Shown here: one piece after another, positions 12,700 through 25,400 of the stretch
Numbering within the stretch: position 1 is the first letter of the stretch
Layout: the number at the start of each line of letters is the position of its first letter
Assembly (NCBI GenBank): GCA_900491605.1
Contig: UESW01001781.1
Span: 86,801 to 150,800 of the forward strand
Length of the DNA: 64,000 nt
DNA from: Calamus simplicifolius
Taxonomy: Eukaryota; Streptophyta; Magnoliopsida; Arecales; Arecaceae
Direction of reading: 5' to 3'
Program-made: the position numbers and the translations under genes
Notes under the pieces: model-generated
The model's input: the letters and a program-made list of their open reading frames with translations, nothing else
Told to the model about the DNA's origin: nothing
Database searches by the model: none

Positions 12700-12848
12700 C
12701 ATTCGGTCACTAAGATAAATATTTGCTAAGCGAGCATTTCTGAGATGGATTTTATCCATCGCAATTCCATCTCTATATAGATTTGCGACAAAATTTATAC
12801 TTTTAGCGATGGATTTTTTCGTCGCTAAATTTATTTTTTCTTGTAGTG
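12700..12848. mobile_element. CACTA (En/Spm)-type terminal fragment, left arm
   Basis: The end reads ...TTTTCTTGTAGTG at 12848, the complement of the CACTACAAGAAAA terminus of plant CACTA elements. Subterminal repeats of the form TAGCGATGGATTTTTTCGTCGCTA precede it. The other terminus was not found. The same fragment is mirrored at 13989-14165. Confidence 0.65.
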
Positions 12849-12879
12849 TTTAGAATATATAAAGCGAAGTAAAAAATCA

Positions 12880-13409
12880 GTTATGTAGAAATATTAAAAG
12901 TCTTAGAAGTGATAGGGGTGGAGAATATTTTCTTAATAATTTTAATGCATTTTGTAAAGAAAAAAGGCATTATACACCAATGTTTCGCACCACGTATATC
13001 ACAACAAAATGGTTTGGCAAAACATAAGAACAAAACATTACAAGAGATGATTAATACTATATTAATGCATTCTGAATTGCCATTTAATTTATAGGGTGAA
13101 GCTTTACCTTATCATATTTTAAATAGAATTTCTTTAAAGAAAACTCAGACCTCTCCATATGAGATATAGAAAGAATGAAAGCCCAATATTGGGTATTTCA
13201 AAGTGCATGGGTGTCTTGCCTACTATAAAAATCTAAACCCCAAAAGGACCAAATTGGGTCCTAAATGGATGAGAAGTGCATTTATTGGTTATGCCAAAAT
13301 AGCAAAGCTTATAGACTCTTCGATCTAGAGTCTAACGTAATAGTAGAATCTAGAGATGTGGAGTTTCTTGAGAATTTAAAAATAAAATTCTCAAGCTCCT
13401 ACAAATCTT
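12880..13409 (+). pseudogene. Copia integrase fragment, left arm
   Basis: Broken frames read SDRGGEYFLNNF, GIIHQCFAPRISQQNGLA, TLQEMINTILMHSELPFNL, NIGYFKVHGCLAYYKN and SNVIVESRDVEFLENLK. These are the second and third catalytic regions of a Copia integrase and the stretch that follows. Stops interrupt it and no protease or reverse transcriptase is attached. It ends at the palindrome centre. Confidence 0.8.
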
Positions 13410-13434
13410 TCCTCATAAGAATTTTATTACTCCT

Positions 13435-13985
13435 AAGATTTGTAGGAGCTTGAGAATTTTATTTTTTAAATTCTCAAGAAACTTCACATCTCTAGATCTA
13501 CTATTACATTAGACTATAGATCCAAGAGTCTATAAGCTTTGCTATTTGTGGCATAACCAACAAATGCACTTCTCATCCCTTTAGGACCCAATTTGGTCCT
13601 TTTGGGATCTAGATTTTTGTAGTAGGCAAGACACCCCTACACTTTGAAATACCCAATATTGGGCTTTCGTCTCATATGGAGAGGTCTAGTTTTCTTTAAA
13701 GAAATTCTATTTAAAATATGACAAGCAGCAAGTAAAGCTTCACCTCATAAATTAAATGGCAATTCAAAATGCATTAATATAGCATTAATCATCTCTTGTA
13801 ATGTTCTATTCTTACATTCTGTCAAACCATTTTGTTGTGATGTACATGGTGCGAAACATTGATGTATAATGCCTTTTTCTTCATAAAATGTATTAAAATT
13901 TTAAAAAATATTCTCCACCCCTATCACTTCTAAGGATTTTAATATTTCTACCTAACTGATTTTCTACGTCCGCTTTATATATTCT
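13435..13985 (-). pseudogene. Copia integrase fragment, right arm (mirror copy)
   Basis: This is the inverted copy of 12880-13409, read on the minus strand with the same domains and its own stops and small indels. The mirror position shows that the integrase fragment was part of the sequence that became duplicated, not an independent insertion. Confidence 0.8.
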
Positions 13986-13988
13986 AAA

Positions 13989-14165
13989 CACTACAAGAAA
14001 AAATAAATTTAACGATAAAAAAATCCATCGCTAAAAGTATGAATTCCATCTCAAATCTTATATAGACGGAATTACAACGGATAAAATCCGTCTCAAAAAT
14101 GCTCCTTGCAAATATTTAGCGATGGAATTAAAATCCATCGCTAATCTTAGCGACCGAATTAACGA
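13989..14165. mobile_element. CACTA-type terminal fragment, right arm
   Basis: It starts CACTACAAGAAAAAATAA at 13989 and continues into subterminal ccatcgctaaaag-type repeats. It mirrors 12700-12848. Confidence 0.65.
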
Positions 14166-14189
14166 CGAAATAATTTAAGTATTAATATA

Positions 14190-15035
14190 AGAAATAATGC
14201 ACTTTATCTAAATTTATACTTTTATATTCATATTAAATTTTTAATAAATAAAAAAATAATTTTTTATAAAAGATAAATAAAAGTTTTTTTTTGCTTTCTT
14301 TCATTACCTTCTCTTTCTTAAATTCTTTCGATCAGACAAGATCTTAAGTGTAGCATACATAATAGAAGCCTTCCCATGATATTATATTTTATATTTCATA
14401 AAAAAGTCTTGCTGCATCGAAGATGATACAACAAGTGCGTATTAATTTTGATAATTAATGAATACTGCATGCATATATAGATGTTAAAACTAAAATTATT
14501 ATTTTTATTTTAATATACATTAGTATATGTTGCATATTAATCATTAATATGGTGTGATTTTTGTTACATCGCTCTTGATGCAGTGAGACTTTTTCACATC
14601 CCAATATTGCTGAGGCATTTGCGCAGTTGTCTATTTTTAATTCCATGGCCTCAAGGCAAGGGGACCCTTGCATTGCAAATAAGGGATTTGTGTAGAGAGC
14701 TGACAAAATCGTGACAAGGAGCGATCATCACCTTGGCTTTTCTTCTAAACTATCCTCCCTCCTTCAAAAGAAGCGACTCTGAAGTCAATCACACTACCCG
14801 TCATGGTCACATCAAACTAAAACGTTGCAAGGCTCAGTGGGCTCTAAAGTCCAAGATGAGCACATTATTCGCAAGCCCTGATCAGAGGGTCATTGCTATT
14901 GCTATTGCTCCAGAAGGTCGAATGCTCCATCTAGCAGTGCACTCACCACCGCAAGATCCTGGCCTTTGTCAGAAGGCCCTGATATCCACATAACCCCTCC
15001 CCCTTCCAACACCCCTCCTCCAGACCAAACCCGCC
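14190..15035 (+). promoter_or_regulatory. Upstream region of COMT copy 3
   Basis: Homologous to the region upstream of copy 2 and copy 4. It precedes the ATG at 15036. No gene is contained in it. Confidence 0.45.
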
Positions 15036-15499
15036 ATGGCCTCTGCCGGCGGGCAAAAGCCCCATACCCCCGAGATGAGGACGAGGAGGCCTTCTTGTAC
15101 GCCTTTCAGCTCACTTCCTTCTCAGTCCTCCCCATAACCCTGAAAGCTGCCATCGAGCTTGACCTCCTCGAGATCATGGCCCGAGCCAGCCCCGGTGCCG
15201 AGCTATCCTCTGCTGAGATCGCTGCCCGCCTCCCCACCTCCAATCCCCAGGCCCCCGTCATGCTCGACCACATCCTTCGCCTCCTCGCCAGCCACTCCAT
15301 CCTCACCTGCTCCCTCTCGAACGACCCCAACGGCCGCCCCCTCCACTGCTACGGGCTCGCCCCTGTCGCCAAGTTCCTCACCAGTCTCCCTTTCCCTCAT
15401 GAACCAAGATAAGGTCGTCATGGAGAGCTGGTATGATTTCCAATCCACAAAAGCTGTCATTCCACAATTGTTTCAGGAATAAGTTTATTATTCCTTTCA

Positions 15500-18400
15500 A
15501 CGTCATTGGGTGTACCCAAAGATTCATTCAATGCTTAAATGATTTCTTCCAGCTAAGCATTCTTGAATCGGTGACCGAATTCATCATTCATTACTGCTAG
15601 CATGATGCAATGCAAGCTAGTTCTATCACTGAGCCACTTCTGATAAGTATCTTTCTTAGAACTATGGGTGTTTGCATTAGGTATCTCTGGTGCAGGATTA
15701 TTCAGAATATACAGTATCCTCTCATGCTCAAGGAAGATCTTGAGTTTTCTAAACCAGCTATTAAAATTTAAACCATTCAACTTGTCACTATCCAATAGAG
15801 ACCTTAATGATAAATTAGTGGCCATTTTTTGCATAAGAAAAAACTAAACTTTATTAGTATATAAATTGATTCACTATTTTGTTCAAATTGGCAGCCTCTA
15901 CACCCCAATTCGAAGAGAATTAATGGACACTAAGATCCACATAGACTGCATACAGGCTCAAGTGGAGCTTGGCCAATCCATATGCATCTAAGAGTAGGTT
16001 CAAAACCAATTGTTTTCCTAAATAATTCTTAGTGTTCAGTTTTGCCCCAGGTTCCTCTTCAGCAGGCATAGAGTGCCTCCACTGAAAGTTCTGGTTAGGT
16101 CCAACCATTAAATAATATAATCAGTGCAACCTATCTATAGACAACTAAGTTCGAGTAAAGCTCAACACACCTAACTATCTATTTGATAGTTGTCCTGACT
16201 TATCATATAATGAATGATAATTTCAATGGTTGACAAGCATCAGGCATAGAGTGCCTCCAATAATTATCAAGACATTGGACTCATTATCACTCATCTTAAT
16301 AGGAGGCTATGATCTAGTTATCATATAACTATTTCATTTTAAGGACCTAATAATTTAGAGAATTAATAATCTAAAAATAAAATGACTAATCAAGTTCTCG
16401 CACTGAATCTATGAAGTCAGTAGAAGAAGACAAGATTAAATCAGGTTAAGTGGCATCTAAATCAGTCAGACTGATTTTCTTAAGGCATGGGTCAACTCGA
16501 ATCAGGTAAATGACTTAATCATAAATGGTTCACTATGTTGATCAGGTAAGTGAGACCGATGGGAGGGATATGTTATTAACTCGTTAAAGATGCATCAGTA
16601 CGAGTAGCTCCCAATTAAAAACCATTCGGTCATTGATCCTAGAGCAACTTGCCAACATACCTTGACATTATATGGTTAACCAATTTTGACTTATCATCTA
16701 AGAGATTCATGCTCAACCATGGAGACTAATCAACTTTCATTTGGTCTAATCAAAGACATGGACATGATCAACTATAACTATTGTTTGATTTAGAGCACCC
16801 TTAACCTAATCTAATTAATTTAGATTTAATCAAATACTCTTATAATCCATTTGATTTAAAACTTAGGGTCTAACCGTTTATGGACCTGATTTAGCTAACC
16901 CAAAGGACTAAATATATTTCATGTTTTCATAACTTTCATGTCATATATTTCGAATCATGCATCACATGCAACATATAACTATTCATAATTTTTTTATTTA
17001 GATCATATCTAAAATAATTATGAATAAATATTTGACATTCAAATAAAATTTTTTGTTTCATAACATAGACAACAAACATTCACATCTATGTTTTATTCTA
17101 AACATGCAATTATCATGTTTATATATCTTATATAACATCAATATGTATCAAATGTAAAATATCTCTTGAGAGTGCATATAATTTGTGTTTGATGCCAAAG
17201 ATCAATATAAATTATCTTTTTGACTAAGCATCAAAGATGAATGAACCATAGTGGCACCTTAACACATCATAAAATACCTCATTGAATGGGTAATAAGGAT
17301 TTTCAATCCATCTATGATCGGACAGCCAGGTGAACCGATTTAACTATGATTACAAAATTAATAAGAACACTAATTTACATGCAATATATTAGATCAAAAT
17401 GAAACCATGCTCTGCTACCATTTTTAGGGAGAAATAACCTCCAAGGCATACATATTTTAAATTTTTGGTAACAATTACTAATGTGGAAGCTTAAAGGTTA
17501 AATATTAATCTATCCCACATACATCAAGATCATATCTTTGCCTAATACTATAGGATCGTTTAATCTAAATTATGCATATAAATAAAATCATCAAGATCAT
17601 ATCATGATCTTTAAGATAAGAAGTCACACTGCTTGTCCTGAAGCCTACCTTAAAATCTAGGGATCATATCACTTACCTTACCTTAAGAACAAAAGGTAAA
17701 TTTGTTGTGCTCTATAGCCATTCAATCGTCCGGCCTCTAGAATCGTCCACACAAAGACCTCAAATGATCGGATTCCCGGGAGTGCTAGCTCGTGAAAAAA
17801 TAACTTTGCTGATCTTGAATCCTTCCACTTGAATCTTCCCCTAAGATTTACCAATCTTTTGCTATCACACCAGAATTTTCTGTTCTAACTCTTAGAATTA
17901 TAACACTTAGTTCTGACTCTTTAGAATTTCAATCCATATTTTTAATCTGGTGAAGAATGTCCTCTATTTATAGGGACAATTCAGCCTTTAGCCCATTGAA
18001 TTCTAACGTTTAGAATTTTGATCTTTGGTTTCCACCAAAGAGGCACATTAATTCCATGTGAATTCTAACACTTAGAATTCAAATGGAAACCATTTGGAAA
18101 AGATTAAAGGTTATATATAAATTCTACATGAGAATTTAATTTCTCATGAGATGAGATTTTAGTTATCTCATCATGTGAGAAACTCTTTTCACACATGGGG
18201 TTTGGGTTTGGATTTTGGTTTAAGCTGATTTAAATTTATTGGATTGAAACTACATAGATCATGGTCCTAGCCTAAATCAAATTTGGCTAGTCCTGAATCT
18301 ATTTAAATCCAAATCAAGTCTAATTTCAAATCAATATTTCAAATTGATTAGTCATTCTAATAGACTTAAACCTAATTGAATCTTATTCATTTGTACTTAA

Positions 18401-19384
18401 TCCAATTGAGATAATTTAATCAATCAAATTGATTAATTAAATCACATATGATTCTCAATTATTGATCAGCAAATAGATCATTTTGGGAAACATCAATGCG
18501 TGTGACTCTCTAGGTTCGAACCTAAGCTGATAGCATATGAACAATTTTCTATACTAATCGATGTGCCCATCTAGCAATGGAACTCGACGTCCGAATAGGT
18601 TGAAGAGTTGCTGAGCAAACTCCAAGAACCTTAAGAAATGTTTACAGTATAATTCATCCTTTTGACCACAAATACTAAGGATGGCTTAAGAGCCTATCAA
18701 CTCTAAATAGCAAATTCATAAAGTGATTTCAACTTTAGTGATCATGTGACCTTCACATAAAGTGCCTTAGCCAAGGTCTTACTAAGTTGAAACACAAGCA
18801 TTTCTCCTTTTAATAGGATAGGTCAAATTTCATCTTGATCCACAACTGACTACTACAAGTACTTGACTACACTCAGTAACCTTTCGTAGCTGGATTAAAA
18901 ATCCAGGTGGTCTAGCACCTAAGTACAGTGAGTTGCTTGCAAGTCACCAGTTGTGATCTTTAGGTCTTAAGGATACTTATATCAATATCTTCTTGGGATC
19001 AACTCTTGACAACATAGTATCCAGAAATGAGTCACGTTCGGTGAAATATATTCGTACACTTTCACTTATATGTCATACCAATGTCATTACATTCCTTGGT
19101 TAAGAGGACAACCAACAAATATGATATACAACATCCTATAATTGATAGTACTATGGCCTTGTCATAGTATATCATTTGGTCGCGAACACTTTTGAGGACT
19201 TTCAAAGATAAATCCTTCTTTATTGTAAAAGAAGATCCTAAGGGCTTCATTACTATTAGGAGTTTTAAGAAGATGTTCTTATAATGAATAAACTGTCAAA
19301 TAACTTTTATTAATATATCAATTTATATGCTATTTACATCAGCATAATCATCAAATGATTGGCTTTAGGATACAATTTCCAACA
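15500..19384 (-). mobile_element. Truncated Copia LTR retrotransposon
   Basis: On the minus strand the element starts TGTTGGAAATTGTATCC at 19384, a typical Copia LTR start, and the LTR runs to about 17421 (roughly 1.96 kb). A TATAAATAG box lies at 17963-17972. A primer-binding site TGGTAGCAGAGCATGG (17405-17420, initiator tRNA-Met type) follows. The leader leads to the start of gag at 15834. Everything downstream of the first 90 codons of gag, including the 3' LTR, is missing. The base string tatga next to 19384 also occurs at the equivalent point of copy 1 intron 3 and may be the surviving target duplication. Confidence 0.8.
15553..15834 (-). pseudogene. Copia gag N-terminal fragment
   Basis: The 93-residue open frame begins MQKMATNLSLRSLLDSDKLN and continues GLNFNSWFRKLKIFLEHERI, the N-terminal gag region (UBN2/DUF4219-like) of Copia polyproteins. 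It ends at the breakpoint with COMT intron 1 DNA, so no nucleocapsid or pol follows. Confidence 0.8.
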
Positions 19385-19597
19385 TATGAGGACTTGAGAA
19401 CCTTCCAACTGTTCTTAGTTCATCATTGTTTTCTTCTTTCTTTTTTTTTGTAATAGTGAAGTACAAGTTCTTTAACAATGGAACCAATAAGATTTTGAAA
19501 CAGAGAGTAGCGAGGAATAAAGAGTACATTTGACTATTTAAATGGCCAGGCAGGAATTCCATTGAGACAATTACATCCAAATTTTATACTGCATTCT

Positions 19598-20274
19598 TAG
19601 GGATGGCAATGGCCTGGGGATGGCCCAGGGCAGCCTCTATCGGTCCTCACCCCTGTTGGAAAAAATCTTCCCATTCTTTATCTCATTTAACGGGACGAGG
19701 ATGGGATACCCGGTTGGGTAAACAGGTACCCACTGGTTTGTCGCTTGTTGCACTCATTCGTGGTTTGCTGATTTTAGCTAGGATTTTATGATGAAAACAG
19801 AGAAAGGGATGAGCGCACCAAAGAGAGAAAGAAAGGTGCTGGCTAGGAAGGGCATTCTCGGTGCAGCGGTGAAGATAGACGATGGAGCTAAAGAAGATGA
19901 GGGCGATACAGAGAGATCGATTCGCTAGGGTTCTAACTTTGATGTTCAGGGCGATTGCATGAAAGAAGAGGAGACATAGAGATTCAAATGTGATTTACTA
20001 TGGTTTTTTAGTATATATATTTTATTTATTTTTAATTTTTAATTTTTAATATATTAATATATATATATATATATAATTTAAATATATTATATTAAAACTA
20101 ATGGTGACAGGTAAATGGGGATGGGGCGAAGGATACCATCCTTGGTCGTTTATCCATTTAGCCGTTAACGGATAATTCTCATAACCATTAAGGCATTTAT
20201 ACCAGGAATTTTTTGATCCGTTAGAAATGGTACTGACTGGGTAAATGAGCAAACGAAAAAAATTGTCATCCCTA
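19598..20274. mobile_element. Non-autonomous hAT-like element, 677 bp
   Basis: Terminal inverted repeats are TAGGGATGGCAAT and the complement of TAGGGATGACAAT. Flanks are tgcattct (19590-19597) and gacattct (20275-20282), an 8-bp duplication with one change on each side. The matching empty site ggcattct is seen at 58732 in copy 4. No transposase frame was seen. Confidence 0.75.
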
Positions 20275-21840
20275 GACATTCTCTCAAATAGTTTTCAGGC
20301 ATCATTGATTCGACTACAAACATTAAAACCAGCTTTCTGAAATTGCAAGTGGAGCCTTTTGCCTTATTCAAAGGCCAAACATCAATATAGAATTAAAGAA
20401 GGCTAAAATTAGCAGATGAAATGGATTGGAACCTTTCTTTTGATATGCTTTATGAAAATTAGTAATTAAATAGAAGTAAGGAGATACCAAAGAGCATGAC
20501 GAAATTATGCTCGAACTAAGTTTGTTTAGATGGAAGGCCCCTTGGGTGGTTTTTGGGTTGAATTTTTTTCTTTATTAAGGAAGTCCTATAAAATTTGATT
20601 TTTGAATGTTTTCTTTCTTCCTTCCATCACATCCTTTCATTTTTGTCCTTTTTTTTGAAATATTAGTTCAAGAAGCACAGGGCCAAAACTCTCTGATTCT
20701 CTCCTATGTTTATTAGCCAGATCTAACCGATCCCTATTGGATTGTCCAACTTCAATGTTTTTTTTTGTGGGAGAACTCCACGTCAATGTATTAAATTATA
20801 TGCATGGGAGAACTAGACATCAATGTATTAGATTATATATAGGCTAAAATAGAAACCTTTCATTGTAGAATTTTCCTTCTTTCATAATGGTTTGAGCCAA
20901 TAGGCACTTCATGTTAAAATCGAAAGTTCGATTTCGGCGTTGTAGCTAATAATGGAAAAGGTAATTGCATCGTTGACTGCAACACCTTATCACATCACCA
21001 ACCTGAGTCATGCTTCCATGCATTGATTCTATTAAATAATTTTTAATAATTAAAATATTTTTATTTATTATTTTTAAAGTTAAGGACATGCATGGTCTAG
21101 ATGGTAGGGCTATTCTTTAAATTTTTAAGTTTTTTTTAATATTAGACCTACTGGCTTATTTTAATTTTAAATATCTTTAGTATAAAAAAATTATTTTTTT
21201 TAAAAATTAAATATTATGTTTGCACTTGCTCATGGGCAAACATATAGCTTCAGATGTAGAAAAGAAAGAAGAATAAATAAATAAATGGTCGGTTGAACAT
21301 CTAGTAAGCTGCTAGCATGAAAGATGGAACACCTAGCCCTGGATAAAATGTGGATAAGATGGAACACCAATAGTACTGCATTAGAAATTTAACTAAAATG
21401 TACAAATCTAGAAATGCATATTAAATAGTTTACATGCTTTTATTAATAGAAACAGTAAGACTAACAATATAAACAAAGAAAACAAGTAATGAATATGAAA
21501 TATAACCATAATGTGCAATTAGTTTCAATAGCTACTAATGATATGAACTTTGGTTCTTGTAGTGGATTCTTCACGGTTGGAATGATGATCGCTGCTTAAA
21601 GCTATTGAAGAATTGTTGAAAAGCTTTACCAAAAGCTGGAAAGGTGATAGTTGTGAAATCTATTCTCCCAGTAGCTCCAAAAAAATTCGTTGCAGCACAA
21701 GGTGTCTTCCATCATGGCCTCATCATGTTGGCCCATAATCCTAGAGGAAAAGAGAGGACCAAAAAAGAGCACGAGTCTTTACCGGCCAGCGCGAGGCAGG
21801 CAGGGATGGTGTGGGTGTGCTTCTGCTGTTGTTGCTGCTG

Positions 21841-22442
21841 GCCTGTCAAAGCATTGGAAATTCCACTCGATTCTGGATATGAGAGGAGCTACTCATTGCA
21901 GTGGAAAACTCACCTCCTTGGCCGAATCTCATGATCTCAGAAAGAAACGTTCGTTCTTCCTTCTTCGAGTCGAACCAACCAACCAACCAACCAACCTGAT
22001 TCTTGGTACCAAAAACAAATCAGAATTCTCACTCGATCGATCATGGTAAACATGTCACAATGGGTGGGAAACCCTTTCCGTCGGAAAGTTGGAAGAAAGA
22101 CGGTAGCAGACGGAGATATATAAACCATTGTGTATTTCATATGTTTTAAGTCAACTACGTCAAATAGGAGGTAAACACCTTCAAGCATACTAACGCTGAT
22201 GTGATCAAGCGAGTGAAAGCATCGACGCGTCTTATTCCTTCAGCTGCTAATTGCATAATGTCAGAGAGAATGTGATTAATTTGACATATTGACTAAGGTT
22301 GAAGGCTCATGGCATATATATTGGAGCAGAAACACAAAAAAACTACATAATTTCCCTTCTTGGAAAAATAACTCCTCTAGCGCATGAGTCAACCTCCTCT
22401 GAACAGCTTCTGAGGCATATGACATGATGAACCGTGGATGCT
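21841..22442. other. Gap between COMT copy 3 exon 4 and CURT1B stop
   Basis: The two genes converge here. The part nearest 22443 should be the 3' UTR of the CURT1B-like gene, and the left part may hold the decayed end of COMT exon 4. I could not recognise either boundary. Confidence 0.4.
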
Positions 22443-25400
22443 TCAATAGCTGCTCCCAATAATGTCACCATAGATGCTCTTGATTTTTGCTATCAAAGCT
22501 TCCCTGAAATCCGTTTAGCATAAGAACAACGATAAGAATGGTAGTAAAATTCATCTAACAGGAAAAGAAAATAACATCTCTTCTTAATAAAAAATAAAAA
22601 TCCTGAGGATTATCAATGGTACCATTGTCGTTCATATAAAAGCTTGTTTTTGCCCTTTGTCTCCAAATGACACTAATTATACCAGCTTGCTAAACTAAAT
22701 GCCCAAGCCTAAACTTCATTATTATTGTAGTAAATGATATCCCAACAATCATGGTATCACTTGATCTGAAATGAAAACCAACTAAAGAGGACTGATTTAG
22801 TCTCCTCCCAATTGTGATGCGACTATCCAATTAGTGAACTCTTGCTTGATGAAAGGATGGGGCATTGTACATTAGCAAAAGACTATCCATAAATAAGAAC
22901 CGTCATCCTTAAGTAAATTAAATGATGTAATTTGAGTGAATGTGCTCCATTTAGGGTCATTTCCATCCAGGAGGCGAACATAATGCCATAGCAGAAGAAT
23001 GAGGTTAAATCTGCTAAACCATTGCTACCATTGCACTCAGATTGCCTAACAAAACATGAAGCAACAATATCTCATGGAAGGACAAGATAGGACCTAAACA
23101 AGTGGCAGAATCTATGATACCACAAACGAAAAAAAAGATACAATACACTTTGACAGAAGCAGAATCAAAAGAAAATGGAGCAAATTCATCCAACGAATTC
23201 CAATAATTCCAATTAATTTTTCTAAATGACAAGACTGAATAAAAGGGTTCATACCGTACTACGTAATGGTTGCAGGTGATCTATAAGATAGAAAACAGAA
23301 CATCCAACACTTTCAGATATAAGGAACAGGGAACAGTGGTTTTAGTTAGAGCATCAGGTCATGGTGTAAATGTGCCATTATATGAATTCAAAATAGGTAT
23401 ATTGTTATCAGCCGAAAATTAATAATACTTATGCTGCTGTATAAACTAAGGTAGATGAAACTCTAAATCATATGTATGACAATTATCTAGACATACTAGA
23501 AGAGGCAACAATGTCAGTTAGTAGTTAAACCAGAAGAATGACCAACAGCAGCAGCATAGGAAAATATAGGCATGATAGGAAAGGTGTGGTGAAGGTTGAT
23601 ACATGAAATATTATTTCTCCACTTTATAAGGTTGCTCAACAGTCAACTTATGGTCCAAAACTAAGATACATCCCAATGAACACCAAAAAAAGCAAGAGAC
23701 AACGATTGATACTGCAGAAAATAGGCAGCACTACAGCAGCTCTGCCTGTGAAAGCCACACACAAAACATTAGTAGTAAAGAGAGTCAATTCTAACAGATG
23801 AAGGTTCTCTAGCAAGCTTCAAAACCTCTGATGCCATGCCTACAAACTTGACATTGCAGCAGAAGGATCACCAAGACATTCCAGCAAACCACTGAGTTCT
23901 AGATAGTGACAGTGGCATTGTTGTGATGCAATATAAACTCTTCAGCATATTACAGAAATGACAACAGGACAAGCGAAGAATGTCAAACCAAGTATGAGGT
24001 AGTTTCTGCAGTATAGAACTTAGAACCAACCAAAATCTTCAAAGAATGACAAAAATAGAAGCATAAAAGTGAGAACAGAATCTACCAAAGCAATTGGAGA
24101 AGAAAGAAGTATCAAGTTTTGAATCTGACAATCTGGTGAGCTAAAATAGTGAACTGCTTCACAAAGTCATTATATTAGCACATAATTGTGAAATAACTAT
24201 CATGTGCGCTCTGGTAAAACACAAAATCAATGAAAAATTTAAACCCTACAGTGCCTGCAAATAGTATCAAAGATAAAGCAGATCAGTTTAAGTTGAATAT
24301 GTCCAGATTGAATTTGCAATGAAAATAGGGCAGCTTATGATCAGGATCCAAAAGGAGAAATAAAGTTCCAAAATAAAGGCATCCAAATAAGTAAAATGCT
24401 GCAAAAAGTCAGAATGAGCAGTCATATGTTGATCTAGAATGATACAAGTGTCTGAAAAATCAAATTTGTATTTAATTGGGTCCTTTGATCTGGGATGCAT
24501 TGAGCACTAAGAATGTAGAACAGTGCTTACAGTGCTCTCAGTTTCACTTTAATGCTCCAAAGTCCAAAAGACTATAAGGCAAAAGTTAATTGGGACAGTA
24601 AGAATCAAATTACAGTAGCTAATGTTACTATGGCATCCCGACATCATTAGATTGACCACCTACAAGCAGCAAACAAAGTTTATGATGATTGGTCATGAGG
24701 AAAATCAAATTTTTGGTCTTGACTCCCCCATCCTACAAATATCAAAACCCCATGACTTCAAAGAATTCTGTTAATTTTTTGTAGCAAATAGAAAATTATT
24801 AAATCATAGAATATCCTAGAGAACATCTTTGACAAAGGCTGGGCATGAAGGAGTGATGTGAACATGAAGTTGATCTCAACATGATCATGACAGACCTAAG
24901 ATTTCTAAGAATATGATTTAGAGCAGCCATCAAGGCTCGTCCTAACCTCTTGAGGTTAGCTTTGTGAATCCTTCTGATTGTTTGCACTAATTATTCTATT
25001 TAAGGGCTGACTCTGACGTTGCTGGATGGCTCACCAATTCTTTTCCTACGACTTCCACTATCATTAGCTTAGTCCTTCCCCTTCTTTTCCTAGACCTTTT
25101 AATACAGATTCAAGCACCTCTTCATATGTGCCAACCACTCTGGCATGGCACATGCTAAGACATGATATGCTGGAAAAAGGTTATTAACAAAGATCTGTTA
25201 ACCCTATTTCTATCCCATGTTGAATTGGCGTGTGGGCCAGGACATCTTTATATCCTGCAATGCATGGTAACAAGGACACAAGCATGCCAAATGACTTCAC
25301 CAGTCTGGTGTGGCACAGCATGGTAGGAATGGATCAGCTTTTGAATTTTTGATTGGTTGGCATGCTGGTTGGCATGCAGGTTCACACAGGTTAGAGGTAT

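Larger units (their letters stand above)
11400..15499. repeat. Palindrome with arms of about 2 kb (head-to-head COMT upstream regions and exon 1)
   Basis: The left arm, about 11400-13409, and the right arm, 13435-15499, are inverted copies around a 25-bp spacer (13410-13434). At the centre, ctcctacaaatctt is followed by aagatttgtaggag. From the centre outward both arms hold a Copia integrase fragment, a CACTA-type end, the COMT upstream region and COMT exon 1. Arms remain clearly alignable throughout, with small indels. Confidence 0.85.
15036..21840 (+). pseudogene. COMT-like copy 3: exon 1 and exon 4 only
   Basis: Exon 1 spans 15036-15430 and aligns with copy 4 exon 1. It carries a 4-bp net deletion near codon 10 and loses about 25 bp near 15383, so it is frameshifted. 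Homology stops at about 15499 inside intron 1, where a truncated Copia element begins. Intron 3 resumes directly after that element at 19385, and exon 4 opens at 21563 after acceptor ttgtag. Exon 4 reads WILHGWNDDRC, a TGA where copy 1 has Trp, then KVIVVKSILPVAP, AAQGVFHHGLIMLAHNP and GKERTKKEHESLP. It is the longest exon 4 in the window. Exons 2 and 3 and the 5' part of intron 3 are missing, best explained by one deletion that also removed most of the Copia element. Confidence 0.82.
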
